A DNA stretch of 64,000 nucleotides from a bacterium (GTDB lineage: Bacteria; Patescibacteria; ABY1; JAGPKW01): assembly GCA_021780535.1 (NCBI GenBank), contig JAJXYN010000009.1:1-64000 (forward strand). The letters are read 5' to 3'. Shown piece by piece: positions 34,959 through 42,556 of this stretch. The notes beneath the pieces are model-generated. The model was not told the origin of the DNA. It saw nothing but the letters and a program-made list of their open reading frames with translations, and ran no database searches. Each line of letters opens with the position of its first letter. Positions within the stretch are counted from its first letter, which is position 1. The position numbers and the translations under genes are program-made.

Positions 34959-35672
34959 TTATTTGTATATATATTTTTTAAAGACTCTTATCAATATTTT
35001 AAACCTCTTTGCGAATAAGTGTTTTAAATTCATCCATCCATCTTTAAACGCATTTAATTTGGTTTTTCCCGTCCTCTCATAATATTCTATATTATATTCA
35101 CCAAATTTTATATTTTTATTCAAAACTGCCTCCATTTTTATTTCTTGAGAAAGTGGCATTCCATCTGATTTTAAAATAATTCTGTCTAAAATTTTCATTT
35201 TAAAAACCCACATTCCAGTTTGAGAATCTTTAATATGTCTAAATGTTAATATATTAAACCACGCTGTTAGCCCCCAATTACCAACTTTATTTAACCAATA
35301 CATTGATTTTTTATCTTTCAATGGAAACCTTGAACAATTTATAAAATCATAGTTATCGTCAATAAGCATATCTAATATTTTATTTAAATCATTCATTCCG
35401 TAAGTACCATCTGCATCGCAAGTAACTATAATATCTGTATCTTCTGGAAAACTTCTAAATCCTTTTTTATAAGCGCTACCATAACCTGGTTTTTCTTCAT
35501 CAACCACAATAAAACCAAAATTTTCAGCAACCTCCTTTGTTTTATCTATTGAATTATTATTAACAGCAACAACGTGGTCTATATACGTTGGAATTAATTT
35601 TTGAGTTGCAACTAAACCTTCTTCTTCATTATAACAAGGCATTATAACTGTAATGACTTTATTTTTATACAT
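34959..35672 (-). CDS. Glycosyltransferase family 2, dolichol-phosphate-mannose-synthase-like
   Basis: A 237-residue GT-A protein: VITVIMPCYNEEEGL, VVAVNNNSIDKTKEVAENFG, KPGYGSAYKKGFRSF and IIVTCDADGTYG (the DAD catalytic motif), followed by RFPLKDKKSMYWLNKVGNWG. This layout is that of DPM-synthase-like polyprenyl-phosphate glycosyltransferases, but it lacks C-terminal membrane helices. It likely charges an undecaprenyl carrier for the membrane GT-C-like enzymes. Confidence 0.92.
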   Translation of the reverse strand: MYKNKVITVIMPCYNEEEGLVATQKLIPTYIDHVVAVNNNSIDKTKEVAENFGFIVVDEEKPGYGSAYKKGFRSFPEDTDIIVTCDADGTYGMNDLNKILDMLIDDNYDFINCSRFPLKDKKSMYWLNKVGNWGLTAWFNILTFRHIKDSQTGMWVFKMKILDRIILKSDGMPLSQEIKMEAVLNKNIKFGEYNIEYYERTGKTKLNAFKDGWMNLKHLFAKRFKILIRVFKKYIYK

Positions 35673-35738
35673 TTTTTTGTTTTGACTTATTATTTTTCTA
35701 CCTTATTTTTACTATATTTTTACGATTATGTCTATAAT

Positions 35739-35767
35739 TTGTTAATAACAACAAAATCATATATTAT
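35739..35767 (+). promoter_or_regulatory. tRNA-Thr promoter
   Basis: TTGTTA (35739-35744), 17-bp spacer, TATTAT (35762-35767). The transcript would start almost at the first tRNA base. Confidence 0.7.
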
Positions 35768-35775
35768 ATTAATAT

Positions 35776-35851
35776 GCCATTATAGCTCAGTTGGTAGAGC
35801 GTCTCCCTCGTAAAGAGAAGGTCAAGAGTTCGATTCTCTTTAATGGCTCCA
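35776..35851 (+). tRNA. tRNA-Thr (anticodon CGT)
   Basis: Cloverleaf: acceptor GCCATTA/TAATGGC, D arm GCTC-AGTTGGTAGA-GCG, anticodon loop CTCGTAA, T arm AAGAG-TTCGATT-CTCTT, discriminator T and encoded CCA. The anticodon stem TCTCC/AGAGA has a C-A mismatch at the loop-closing pair. The loop places CGT at positions 34-36, reading ACG (Thr). Confidence 0.92.
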
Positions 35852-35857
35852 AAAATT

Positions 35858-35886
35858 AAAAATCCAGCTTTTACTGGATTTTTAAT
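35858..35886. terminator. Bidirectional terminator between tRNA-Thr and lysS
   Basis: AAATCCAG/CTGGATTT with a 6-nt loop, flanked by A-run and TTTAATTT. It abuts the lysS stop on the other strand, so both transcripts can end here. Confidence 0.85.
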
Positions 35887-37446
35887 TTATTCTCTTGGTC
35901 TCATTAATGGGAAAAATATGCAATCTCTCAAATTATCTTGTTTTAATAATAATGTTATAAATCTGTCTAACCCTAGACCAACTCCTGATATTGGTGGCAT
36001 TCCATATCCCATTGCTTCTATATAATCATTATCTCCTTGCATAGCTTCCTCATCACCTGTTTTTGCAGCTTTTTCTTGTTCTTGGAATCTTTCTTTTTGA
36101 TCTATTGGGTCAACTAACTCTGAATATCCTTTTACAAGTTCCCAGCCATTAATTACTAATTGAAACTGATCAACCATATCTTTATTATCATCATTAACTC
36201 TAGCAAGTGGTTGCAATGCTTTTGGATAATTATACAAGAATACTGGACCTATTAATTTTGGTCTAGAAACTTTTTTATAAAGATAGTCTATAGCTGTTGC
36301 AAGACTCATCTTGTCTATCCCATCTATTTTTATATTTTTAGATTTTAATTCTTTAACAAAAGAAACCCTATCTTCTTCTGTATTTTTAATATAATTTAAT
36401 ATGTTTATATCACAATCTTTTTTAATTAATTCTACATAATCTAATCTTTCCCATTTTTTCAAGAAATCTACTTCTTTTATATTCCCTTCTTTATCTTTTA
36501 TTGGTACTACTCTATCTAAATTTAACTTCTCAAAAACATTCTTAATCATTTTTTCTACATAATCCATATTTTCTTTATAACTCCAATATGCTGCATACCA
36601 CTCAAAATGTGTATGCTCTGGAAGATGTGATGGATCAATTCCTTCATTTCTAAATACCTTTCCTATTTCAAAAATTTTTTCATAACCACCTATTATTATT
36701 TTTTTATGTGGTAATTCATGAGAAATTCTAAGAACTAAATCTATATCTAATGCATTATTATGTGTATAATATGGCTTTGCTGCTGCCCCTGTTGCTTTTT
36801 GCTCTAGTGTTGGAGTTTCTACTTCTATAAAATTATTAGCCCACATAAATTCTCTAATTGTTTTTATAACATTAGATCTAAAAATAAATCTTTTTCTTAC
36901 ATCTTCATCTGTTAGTGTTTGTATATACCTTTGTCTTAAAACAACTTCTTCATCTACTATCCCGTGAAATTTTTCTGGCATTGGAGTAAGACATTTTCCT
37001 AAAAATGTTAATTCGTCAACTAAAACAGTTAATTCACCGTGATGGGTTTTGAATAATTCTCCCTCTACTCCTATATAATCACCTATATCAAGAAGTTTTT
37101 CTGTAAATTTGTATGAGTCCATTAAATCTGAATTTAATCCACTTACTTTTACAGTATCTTTTATAAAAGAGATCTGAATTCTTCCATCTTCATCTTGAAG
37201 TTGTGCAAAAGCTAATTTTCCATGTGTTCTATAAATCATCATTCTACCTGCAACTTTTATTTTATTTTTAAATCCTGCTTTGATTTCTTCGGGTGTTCTT
37301 AATATTGTATTTTCTCCTATTTTTTTAGCTTCTGTACTTGAAATTTTCCCTAAATAATTTTCTGGGTATGTATTTATTCCTAATTCTTTGATTTTATTTA
37401 ATTTTTCTAATCTTACTACTTTTTCGTCTAATGAATTTATTTCCAT
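35887..37446 (-). CDS. lysS: Lysyl-tRNA synthetase, class II
   Basis: Charges tRNA-Lys. The N-terminal OB-fold is shown by IKVAGRMMIYRTHGKLAFAQ, LQDEDGRIQIS. The class II core has motif 2 FEIGKVFRNEGIDPSHLPEH and THFEWYAAYWS, and motif 3 PPISGVGLGLDRFITLL near the C-terminus. The 519-residue length is standard. It stands alone between the tRNA-Thr terminator and the promoter region of 37611. Confidence 0.96.
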   Translation of the reverse strand: MEINSLDEKVVRLEKLNKIKELGINTYPENYLGKISSTEAKKIGENTILRTPEEIKAGFKNKIKVAGRMMIYRTHGKLAFAQLQDEDGRIQISFIKDTVKVSGLNSDLMDSYKFTEKLLDIGDYIGVEGELFKTHHGELTVLVDELTFLGKCLTPMPEKFHGIVDEEVVLRQRYIQTLTDEDVRKRFIFRSNVIKTIREFMWANNFIEVETPTLEQKATGAAAKPYYTHNNALDIDLVLRISHELPHKKIIIGGYEKIFEIGKVFRNEGIDPSHLPEHTHFEWYAAYWSYKENMDYVEKMIKNVFEKLNLDRVVPIKDKEGNIKEVDFLKKWERLDYVELIKKDCDINILNYIKNTEEDRVSFVKELKSKNIKIDGIDKMSLATAIDYLYKKVSRPKLIGPVFLYNYPKALQPLARVNDDNKDMVDQFQLVINGWELVKGYSELVDPIDQKERFQEQEKAAKTGDEEAMQGDNDYIEAMGYGMPPISGVGLGLDRFITLLLKQDNLRDCIFFPLMRPRE

Positions 37447-37576
37447 AACGGTTAATAATTATAAATTAAGCTTTGATTTATGACTTGCTGAAATAATCAT
37501 AAATTCAATAATACTGTTTTCTTCCTGGTGATTTTCAATTATTTTATCATCAAAAATCTTTAAAATCAATTTATTT

Positions 37577-37604
37577 TTGATATTTTACTAAAAAATGGTA
37601 AAAT
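37577..37604 (+). promoter_or_regulatory. Promoter giving a near-leaderless mRNA
   Basis: TTGATA (37577-37582), 16-bp spacer, TAAAAT (37599-37604). The expected start is at or one base before the ATG at 37611, so the pilin mRNA would have no leader. Confidence 0.6.
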
Positions 37605-37610
37605 ATTGAT

Positions 37611-37937
37611 ATGAAAAAAATATTTTTATTTATTACAACTTTACTTTTTTTGCCACTCACAACCAATGCTGTTGTTAATGATTATAATCTTAGTTCTGAA
37701 ATCGGTGGTTTTTCTGGCCTTAACTTCAATTCTCCCATTATGATTATTGTAAACATAGTAGCGGCAATTATTATGATTTTTTCTATAATAAATTTAATGG
37801 TTGGATATACTAGATGGCGTTATTTAGCTTCTGGCAATGTTGAAGAAATGAAAAAAGCAAAAAAAACATTAACTGATTCTATTACTGGTTTTGCAATATT
37901 AATAATAGTATTATTAATAGACATTCTTATAAAATAA
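37611..37937 (+). CDS. VirB2/TrbC-like pilin protein
   Basis: A 108-residue protein with a cleavable signal (MKKIFLFITTLLFLPLTTNA) and two membrane helices (residues about 43-65 and 88-107), joined by the polar loop TRWRYLASGNVEEMKKAKK. The same two-helix, small-basic-loop layout occurs in the partial protein at the left edge (YLMSKGDPGKIKKA). This is the layout of VirB2/TrbC-like pilin subunits in Patescibacteria. No other conjugation gene is near; it may assemble with components elsewhere. Confidence 0.75.
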   Translation: MKKIFLFITTLLFLPLTTNAVVNDYNLSSEIGGFSGLNFNSPIMIIVNIVAAIIMIFSIINLMVGYTRWRYLASGNVEEMKKAKKTLTDSITGFAILIIVLLIDILIK

Positions 37938-37952
37938 TATAATAACATATTA

Positions 37953-37981
37953 TTGACTTTTTGTAAAAAATAATGTATAGT
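37953..37981 (+). promoter_or_regulatory. Promoter of the small membrane protein gene
   Basis: TTGACT (37953-37958), 17-bp spacer, TATAGT (37976-37981). It overlaps the first in-frame ATG (37973), which therefore cannot be the translation start; the next ATG, 38018, is used. Confidence 0.7.
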
Positions 37982-38017
37982 ACAAAAAATTTATACATTA
38001 TTTTTATTTATAAAGAT

Positions 38018-38263
38018 ATGGTTACAAAAAATCAAATGGACTTTGTAAGACACTTTTTTGGAATATTTTTATTATTTATTGGATTAATAGGCATAATATT
38101 ACCTATAATGCCTGGTTTAATTTTCTTAGGCATAGGACTTACTCTTCTTGAAGATATAATATTCTTTAAAAATTTGAAAAATAAAATAGAATACAATATT
38201 AAATCTGCACTTCCTATATCATTTAAAGATATTAGGAGACAAAAAAAAGAAATTCTTACATAA
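38018..38263 (+). CDS. Small two-helix membrane protein
   Basis: An 81-residue protein starting MVTKNQMDFVRHFFG, chosen because the upstream promoter overlaps the alternative start. A hydrophobic hairpin, FGIFLLFIGLIGIILPIMPG followed by LIFLGIGLTLLEDI, matches the PGPGW-like/DUF454-type pattern (two helices around a P-x-x-P-G turn). The C-terminal tail is basic. Function unknown. A strong terminator follows immediately. Confidence 0.65.
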   Translation: MVTKNQMDFVRHFFGIFLLFIGLIGIILPIMPGLIFLGIGLTLLEDIIFFKNLKNKIEYNIKSALPISFKDIRRQKKEILT

Positions 38264-38301
38264 AAAATATCAGACGCTTTACAGTGCCTGATATTTTTTT
38301 A
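38264..38301 (+). terminator. Terminator
   Basis: AAAATATCAG pairs with CTGATATTTT and ends in a run of T. A few further pairs (GC/GC) extend into the loop region CGCTTTACAGTG. Confidence 0.88.
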
Positions 38302-38302
38302 T

Positions 38303-38437
38303 AAAACTTTTAAAATGTTTGACTAAAAACCTTAAAGAAAGCGATGTTGCGAGAAAAAGGTTTGTAAAACTCGAACAACATCATTTTGAGAGATCAAAAA
38401 CTCTTTAAAGCAGTAATCAAACAATTTAAAAATTTTA
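38303..38437. repeat. Long imperfect hairpin region
   Basis: Outer arms 38303-38322 and 38417-38437 match as inverted repeats at about 18 of 20 positions. A nested stem pairs GATGTTGCGAG (38343-38353) with CTCGAACAACATC (38379-38391). Part of the interior (TTGAGAGATCAAA) resembles the TTGAGATATCAAA of the conserved-core elements at 3727 and 16429, which may be chance. It lies in the convergent gap between the small membrane gene and rplA, with no gene seen. Confidence 0.5.
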
Positions 38438-38492
38438 TTTTATTTTTATTGTGATAAAACACTATCACAAGTAGTACTCCTTGTCAATATTG

Positions 38493-38526
38493 TCAAAAAA
38501 AACAACTCAAATTAATGAATTGTTTT
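38493..38526 (-). terminator. rplA terminator
   Basis: On the minus strand AACAATTCA pairs with TGAGTTGTT (one G-T pair) and is followed by TTTTTTT, just after the rplA stop. A further perfect TTGTGATA/TATCACAA hairpin lies at 38449-38470. Confidence 0.85.
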
Positions 38527-38532
38527 TTATTA

Positions 38533-39219
38533 TTATTGAATAGAAACTTTTATACCAGGCCCCATTGTTGAATTTATAGAAATTGTTTTCAAGTATGATC
38601 TTTTTATAGTTTCTGGTTTAGCGGCTTTTATTGCTTCCATTATAGTATTAAAATTTTCAAGCAATTGTTTTTCTGTAAAATCAGATTTACCTATAACTTG
38701 ATGAACTATACCGGTTTTATCATTTTTAAAAGCAACCTTACCTGCCTTTTGTTCTAATACTGCCTTCGCAACATCTGTTGTTACTGTACCAACTTTTGGA
38801 TTTGGCATAAGCCCTTTTGGTCCAAGTATTCTAGCTAATTTAGACAATTTAACCATCATAGATGGTGTTGCTATAGCTACATCAAAATTTATCGTTCCAG
38901 ATTTTGCTATATCATCTATCAAATCTTCAGCTCCAATAAAATCTGCTCCTGCTTTTTTAGCTGCATCTGCATCATTTCCTTCTGCAAATACTGCAACTTT
39001 TTTAGTTTTACCTGTACCATGTGGTAATACCACAGATCCTCTAATTTGTTCATCTGTTTTTTTCAAATTCATATTTAATCTAATATGAACTTCTATTGAA
39101 GGAGTAAATTTTGCTTTTGATGCTTTTTTTACTAATTCCATAGCTTCTTCTGGTGTATAGATTTTGTTCTTATCAACCATTTTTGCTAATTCGTTGTATC
39201 TTACTGATCTTTTTTCCAT
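38533..39219 (-). CDS. rplA: 50S ribosomal protein L1
   Basis: Binds 23S rRNA at the L1 stalk and, in many bacteria, represses its own operon. Signatures: YNELAKMVDKNKIYTPEEAM, PSIEVHIRLNMNLKKTDEQI (where the family has VDVAV..GVD..KSDQ), RGSVVLPHGTGKTKKVAVFA, and ILGPKGLMPNPKVGTVT. The 228-residue length is normal. It is separated from rplK by a 172-residue membrane protein gene, which is unusual. Confidence 0.97.
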   Translation of the reverse strand: MEKRSVRYNELAKMVDKNKIYTPEEAMELVKKASKAKFTPSIEVHIRLNMNLKKTDEQIRGSVVLPHGTGKTKKVAVFAEGNDADAAKKAGADFIGAEDLIDDIAKSGTINFDVAIATPSMMVKLSKLARILGPKGLMPNPKVGTVTTDVAKAVLEQKAGKVAFKNDKTGIVHQVIGKSDFTEKQLLENFNTIMEAIKAAKPETIKRSYLKTISINSTMGPGIKVSIQ

Positions 39220-39309
39220 ATTATTTATATTACGATTATTTTATTATTAATCTCCCTCTATTTAGTTTAGCTAGTTGAGTTAGTTAAATTGAGGTAATTT
39301 TTATTATTA

Positions 39310-39828
39310 TTATATTTCATTATAATCCTTACTTCTTCTTATATCTCTAACAATTATAAACCAATGTATAAGATATATTGGGAAACCCACTATTATCATA
39401 GACAAAGCGTTTGCCATATCTCTATCTCTATTTTCTTTTACGTAATCTCTTTTTGATTCTACTTCTTGTCTTTGCTTTTCAGAATCGCTATAAGCTTTGT
39501 AATCACTTAGCCATGTTCCCAATGTTTGCAATTGGTCATCTGTTAGTTGCTTATTTTCTGGTGTTGCTGTTTCTTCTTTTGTTTTTAATTTTTCAATTGT
39601 GGTCTTTGTATTATTTACATCAGTATTTATCGTTGATGCAAATTTAGGATCCATCGCAGTTGGTTGTGCTATATAATAATTATTATAATTATAGTCAGCG
39701 CTTTTAAAGACATATGTTTTTAAAAGATTATTTACTATAATGACACCACCAACTATTGTTAAAACTAAACCAACTAGAGCAAATAGATATAAATACACTG
39801 TTCTAATTACGTTTTTTGTTGTAGACAT
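39310..39828 (-). CDS. Two-helix membrane protein inserted between rplK and rplA
   Basis: A 172-residue protein with a membrane helix at about residues 11-35 (YLYLFALVGLVLTIVGGVII), a polar middle (residues 45-135, Asn/Thr/Lys-rich with coiled-coil character) and a second helix near 145-162 (ALSMIIVGFPIYLIHWFIIV). The helix sequences, with PIYLIHW and a charged RDIRRS tail, recall the DUF5671 family. Same strand as the ribosomal genes and close spacing, so probably co-transcribed. No role in translation is evident. Confidence 0.65.
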   Translation of the reverse strand: MSTTKNVIRTVYLYLFALVGLVLTIVGGVIIVNNLLKTYVFKSADYNYNNYYIAQPTAMDPKFASTINTDVNNTKTTIEKLKTKEETATPENKQLTDDQLQTLGTWLSDYKAYSDSEKQRQEVESKRDYVKENRDRDMANALSMIIVGFPIYLIHWFIIVRDIRRSKDYNEI

Positions 39829-39861
39829 TTTGTAAAGTTAGTTATTAAAATAAAAAACTTA

Positions 39862-40272
39862 TTAGTCAACTATTTCAACCCCCATCTGTCTTGCTGTACC
39901 AGAAACTATTTTCATAGCTTGTTCAACATTTTCTGTATTTAGATCTGGCATTTTTATCTCAGCAATTGTTTTAAGATCTGCTTTTGATAAATTACCTACT
40001 TTTTTGAGTAAAGCGCTGCCTGATCCTTTTTGAATTTTTGCGTATTTCTTAATAAGTTCTGATGCTGGAGGAGTGTGGAATACTAATGTATACGTCTTAT
40101 CATCTGCCACTATTATCTCAACAGGGATAATTCCTTCTTTTCCATTTGTAGCAGCGTTGAATTTTAAACAAAATTCTTGGATATTTAATCCTGCTTGACC
40201 TAACGCTGGTCCAACTGGAGGAGCTGGGTTAGCTTTTCCGGCCATTATTTGTAATTTTATTACTTTTGCCAT
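39862..40272 (-). CDS. rplK: 50S ribosomal protein L11
   Basis: GTPase-centre protein: KLQIMAGKANPAPPVGPALG at the N-terminus, QAGLNIQEFCLKFNAAT, VEIIVADDKTYTLVFHTPPA, and the C-terminal rRNA-binding KMPDLNTENVEQAMKIVSGT ending in ARQMGVEIVD. The length of 136 residues is slightly short. It has its own promoter within the 336-bp gap from nusG. Confidence 0.97.
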   Translation of the reverse strand: MAKVIKLQIMAGKANPAPPVGPALGQAGLNIQEFCLKFNAATNGKEGIIPVEIIVADDKTYTLVFHTPPASELIKKYAKIQKGSGSALLKKVGNLSKADLKTIAEIKMPDLNTENVEQAMKIVSGTARQMGVEIVD

Positions 40273-40390
40273 ATTTAAATTTTAAATTTATTAGTAGCGC
40301 AAATTATTAATTTGCTCACAAAATTAAAATCTACAAATTAAAGTTATTAATTATTTAACTTTAATAGAAGCTGTAAAAATTAATATAAGT

Positions 40391-40419
40391 ATTTTAGGTT
40401 ATTTTAAGGAAAAAATCAA
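40391..40419 (-). promoter_or_regulatory. rplK promoter
   Basis: On the minus strand TTGATT (40414-40419), 17-bp spacer, TAAAAT (40391-40396). Confidence 0.6.
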
Positions 40420-40575
40420 GAGTACCTGGTGTAAAATTATGAAATGCTTATCTTACGTTCCGAGTTATTTTTTCATCTTACATTTTTTAAAGGTTTTTCA
40501 TTATCATTCAAAACCTTAAAAATGAAGCATAAAAAAACACAATTTATGTATTATAAAAATAAACTATAAATAAAA

Positions 40576-40603
40576 AATCCTGAATATTTCATCAGAATTT
40601 TTT
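40576..40603 (-). terminator. Terminator after nusG
   Basis: On the minus strand AAATTCTGA pairs with TCAGGATTT around an 8-nt loop and is followed by TTTATTTATAG. It separates secE-nusG from rplK. Confidence 0.75.
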
Positions 40604-40608
40604 AATAT

Positions 40609-41154
40609 TTAATCTAATTTTTTAACTTGTAATAAGTCTAGCTCTACTGGAGTCTCTCTTCCAAAAATAGAAACCAAAACTTTTATCTTTCCCTTTTCTG
40701 TATCTATACTACTTACATTTCCTTCAAAATCTTTAAATGGTCCGTCTGATATCTTAACTAATTCTCCAACTTCAACATTAACAACATATTTTGGTACTTC
40801 AACACCCATTTTCTTCATTAATGTATCTATTTCTTCTTTTGAAACTGGGGTAGGAGTAACCCCTGAACCTATAAAACCTGTTACGTTTGGAGTGTTTCTA
40901 ACCACGTACCAAGATTCATCTGTTAATTCCATTTCTACAAATACATATCCTGGAAATATTTTCTCAACAACAACATTTCTTTTTCCGGATTTGATTTTTA
41001 TTTTCTTTTCTGTTGGAATTAAAACTGAAAAAATCTTATCTTCCATATCCATTGATTCTATTCTTTGTTCTAGACTTTTTTTTACATTTTCTTCATACCC
41101 TGAATATGTATGAATAACATACCAACTTCTTCCTTCCCCTTTTTGTTTAGACAT
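40609..41154 (-). CDS. nusG: Transcription termination/antitermination factor NusG
   Basis: Binds RNA polymerase and couples it to the ribosome or Rho. NGN domain: SWYVIHTYSGYEENVKKSLE, FPGYVFVEMELTDESWYVVR, NTPNVTGFIGSG. KOW domain: VGELVKISDGPFKDFEGNVS and KVLVSIFGRETPVELDLLQV. The length of 181 residues is standard. It follows secE by 65 bp, the usual order. Confidence 0.98.
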   Translation of the reverse strand: MSKQKGEGRSWYVIHTYSGYEENVKKSLEQRIESMDMEDKIFSVLIPTEKKIKIKSGKRNVVVEKIFPGYVFVEMELTDESWYVVRNTPNVTGFIGSGVTPTPVSKEEIDTLMKKMGVEVPKYVVNVEVGELVKISDGPFKDFEGNVSSIDTEKGKIKVLVSIFGRETPVELDLLQVKKLD

Positions 41155-41219
41155 AAAATATTATTATTATTTAGGTGTTACACGATGCAACACTTACAAT
41201 TTAATTAATTATTTATAAT

Positions 41220-41432
41220 TTATTTTAATGAAATCATCCATTCTACTAAATGTGTTAAACCAAAATCTAATGATCCTAAAAAGATAGCCATAAATATACA
41301 TATTAATATAACTAATATTGTATGATTAACTGCTTCGTCTCTAGTTGGCCACTTTACTTTTTTTAATTCTTCTATTGCTGAACTAAAATATGTAGATATT
41401 TTATTTTGTTTTTTATTTACATCTTCTGCCAT
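41220..41432 (-). CDS. secE: Preprotein translocase subunit SecE
   Basis: A 70-residue single-helix SecE. The amphipathic EELKKVKWPTRDEAVNHTIL is the conserved SecE motif (KVxWPTRxE), and the membrane helix runs LVILICIFMAIFLGSLDFGL. It stabilises SecY in the translocon. Position next to nusG is the classical arrangement. Confidence 0.96.
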   Translation of the reverse strand: MAEDVNKKQNKISTYFSSAIEELKKVKWPTRDEAVNHTILVILICIFMAIFLGSLDFGLTHLVEWMISLK

Positions 41433-41449
41433 TTTGTTCTTTTTATTCT

Positions 41450-41480
41450 ATCTTAAAAAGACCATTTATAGGTCCTTCTA
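41450..41480 (-). terminator. Second terminator-like hairpin before secE
   Basis: On the minus strand AAGGACC pairs with GGTCTTT around TATAAAT and ends TTTTTAAG. An outer ATCTTA/TAAGAT pairing encloses it. It lies about 20 bp before the secE ATG, so it could end pilus-operon transcripts or attenuate secE. Confidence 0.5.
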
Positions 41481-41517
41481 AGATAATAACATTTTATAAA
41501 TAAAAAATCAAGAAATT

Positions 41518-41543
41518 TAAAAACAGGTTTTAACCTGTTTTTA
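41518..41543 (-). terminator. Terminator after the pilin gene
   Basis: AAAACAGG/CCTGTTTT with a TTTTAA loop and, on the minus strand, TTTTTAAATTTC following. It lies 8 bp past the pilin stop and ends the pilus operon. Confidence 0.8.
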
Positions 41544-41550
41544 AGAGTTA

Positions 41551-42000
41551 CTAATTGATACCATCTTGAGTTGCTGTATGAGCACCTGAAGTGTAAGATC
41601 CTGTTGAGTCTTCCAAAGAAAAACCTATATTGAAAGTTGTAGCTGTTCCTGTGTAAGAATAATTAGAACCATTTGGTAATGGATTAGCAGGAACTATACC
41701 CATATAAATTTTTCCACAGCCCGTTGTTGTATCTTGGAAACCGGCAGCAGTATCACACAAAACCTTATGAGTAGCATCTCCTAATGTTATAGCAGTAGTT
41801 GCAACTGGGTAAGCATTTTTATCATTAAAATATAATTCTAATGCTGTTTGGAGTTGTCTTATATCTCCAACTCTTTTTGCATCTCTACCTTTTTGTCTAG
41901 CGCCATTTAAGGCTACAATAGATATAGTTGCCAACAAACCTATAATTGCAATAACTATTAATAATTCTATTATCGTGAAACCCTTCTTATCTTGTAACAT
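41551..42000 (-). CDS. Type IV pilin-like protein
   Basis: Class III prepilin signal KKGFTIIELLIVIAIIGLLA at residues 4-23: cleavage by a prepilin peptidase after Gly, with the +5 Glu. The rest is typical of short bacterial pseudopilins: ARQKGRDAKRVGDIRQLQTA and LELYFNDKNAYP, then a small Cys-containing globular domain (VLCDTAAGF, TGCGKIYMG) likely with one disulfide. At 149 residues it is the probable major pilin, being the last gene of the pil operon and followed by a terminator. Confidence 0.93.
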   Translation of the reverse strand: MLQDKKGFTIIELLIVIAIIGLLATISIVALNGARQKGRDAKRVGDIRQLQTALELYFNDKNAYPVATTAITLGDATHKVLCDTAAGFQDTTTGCGKIYMGIVPANPLPNGSNYSYTGTATTFNIGFSLEDSTGSYTSGAHTATQDGIN

Positions 42001-42079
42001 TTTATGTTAATTAAAATTTAATTAAATCTTTATCTATATATTTTACATCAAAATATAAAAGCACACAAATTTTAAAAGA

Positions 42080-42547
42080 CTACTTTTCAACAGATAACCC
42101 TGCAACACTCAACTTAAAAGTACAACCTTTTTTATTTTCATTTTTTGTATGAATACAACCTAGCTCTGCACTATCATAATTCGTAGTAAATCTAATAGAA
42201 TAATCTAACCCACTTGAATTTTTTTCATATACAAAGTCATTACCATATTGTTTAAACAATAAAATGTTTTTATCACAATTATTACTATTATTTTGAAATG
42301 AATAATTACATAAATATAATCCGTTTAGCATAATATCATTGTTTGATTTTGGATACTCTCCATATTGAAGATGATATTTACTTAAAATTGATCTTATATC
42401 TGATGTTTCTGACAATAAAACCAATCCTTTTGTTTGTATATCATTTTTATTGAAAGATATTACCGAAAGATAAATATAAAAAAATAAGACTATGGCAATT
42501 GTAATAATGATAAATATTTTAAATAATTTTTTGTTTTTTAATTTCAT
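42080..42547 (-). CDS. Membrane-anchored pilin-associated protein
   Basis: A 155-residue protein with one N-terminal helix (LFKIFIIITIAIVLFFYIYL) and an extracytoplasmic domain. The segment DIRSILSKYHLQYGEYPKSN matches the alpha1-C/loop of small pseudopilins (IRQLQTALELYFxxxxxYP), but the FTxxE prepilin cleavage motif is absent. Four Cys residues (LYLCNYS, NNCDK, LGCIH, KGCTF) could form disulfides. It is probably a minor pilin-like component processed differently, lying 9 bp after pilC. Confidence 0.6.
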   Translation of the reverse strand: MKLKNKKLFKIFIIITIAIVLFFYIYLSVISFNKNDIQTKGLVLLSETSDIRSILSKYHLQYGEYPKSNNDIMLNGLYLCNYSFQNNSNNCDKNILLFKQYGNDFVYEKNSSGLDYSIRFTTNYDSAELGCIHTKNENKKGCTFKLSVAGLSVEK

Positions 42548-42556
42548 ATTTTAATT

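Larger units (their letters stand above)
40273..40608. other. 336-bp nusG-rplK gap with terminator, promoter and leader
   Basis: No gene is seen. Read on the minus strand, a terminator follows nusG (40576-40603). Next is an AAGGTTTT/AAAAACCTT hairpin (about 40489-40522), then a promoter (40391-40419). The leader of about 110 nt contains AAAGTTA/TAACTTT and GCAAATT/AATTTGC hairpins before the rplK start. Such a leader is where L1 feedback control of rplK-rplA would act; that is inference. Confidence 0.5.

Noticed and set aside
37973..38017. Longer N-terminus (MYSTKNLYIIF) for the small membrane protein
   Set aside because: The ATG at 37973 lies in the promoter spacer, next to the -10 box (37976-37981), so it would not be in the transcript.
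41333..41341. CGTCTC within secE and other genes as further ECF promoters
   Set aside because: The TGTAAY element is not found 16 bp upstream, and the sites lie within coding sequence.
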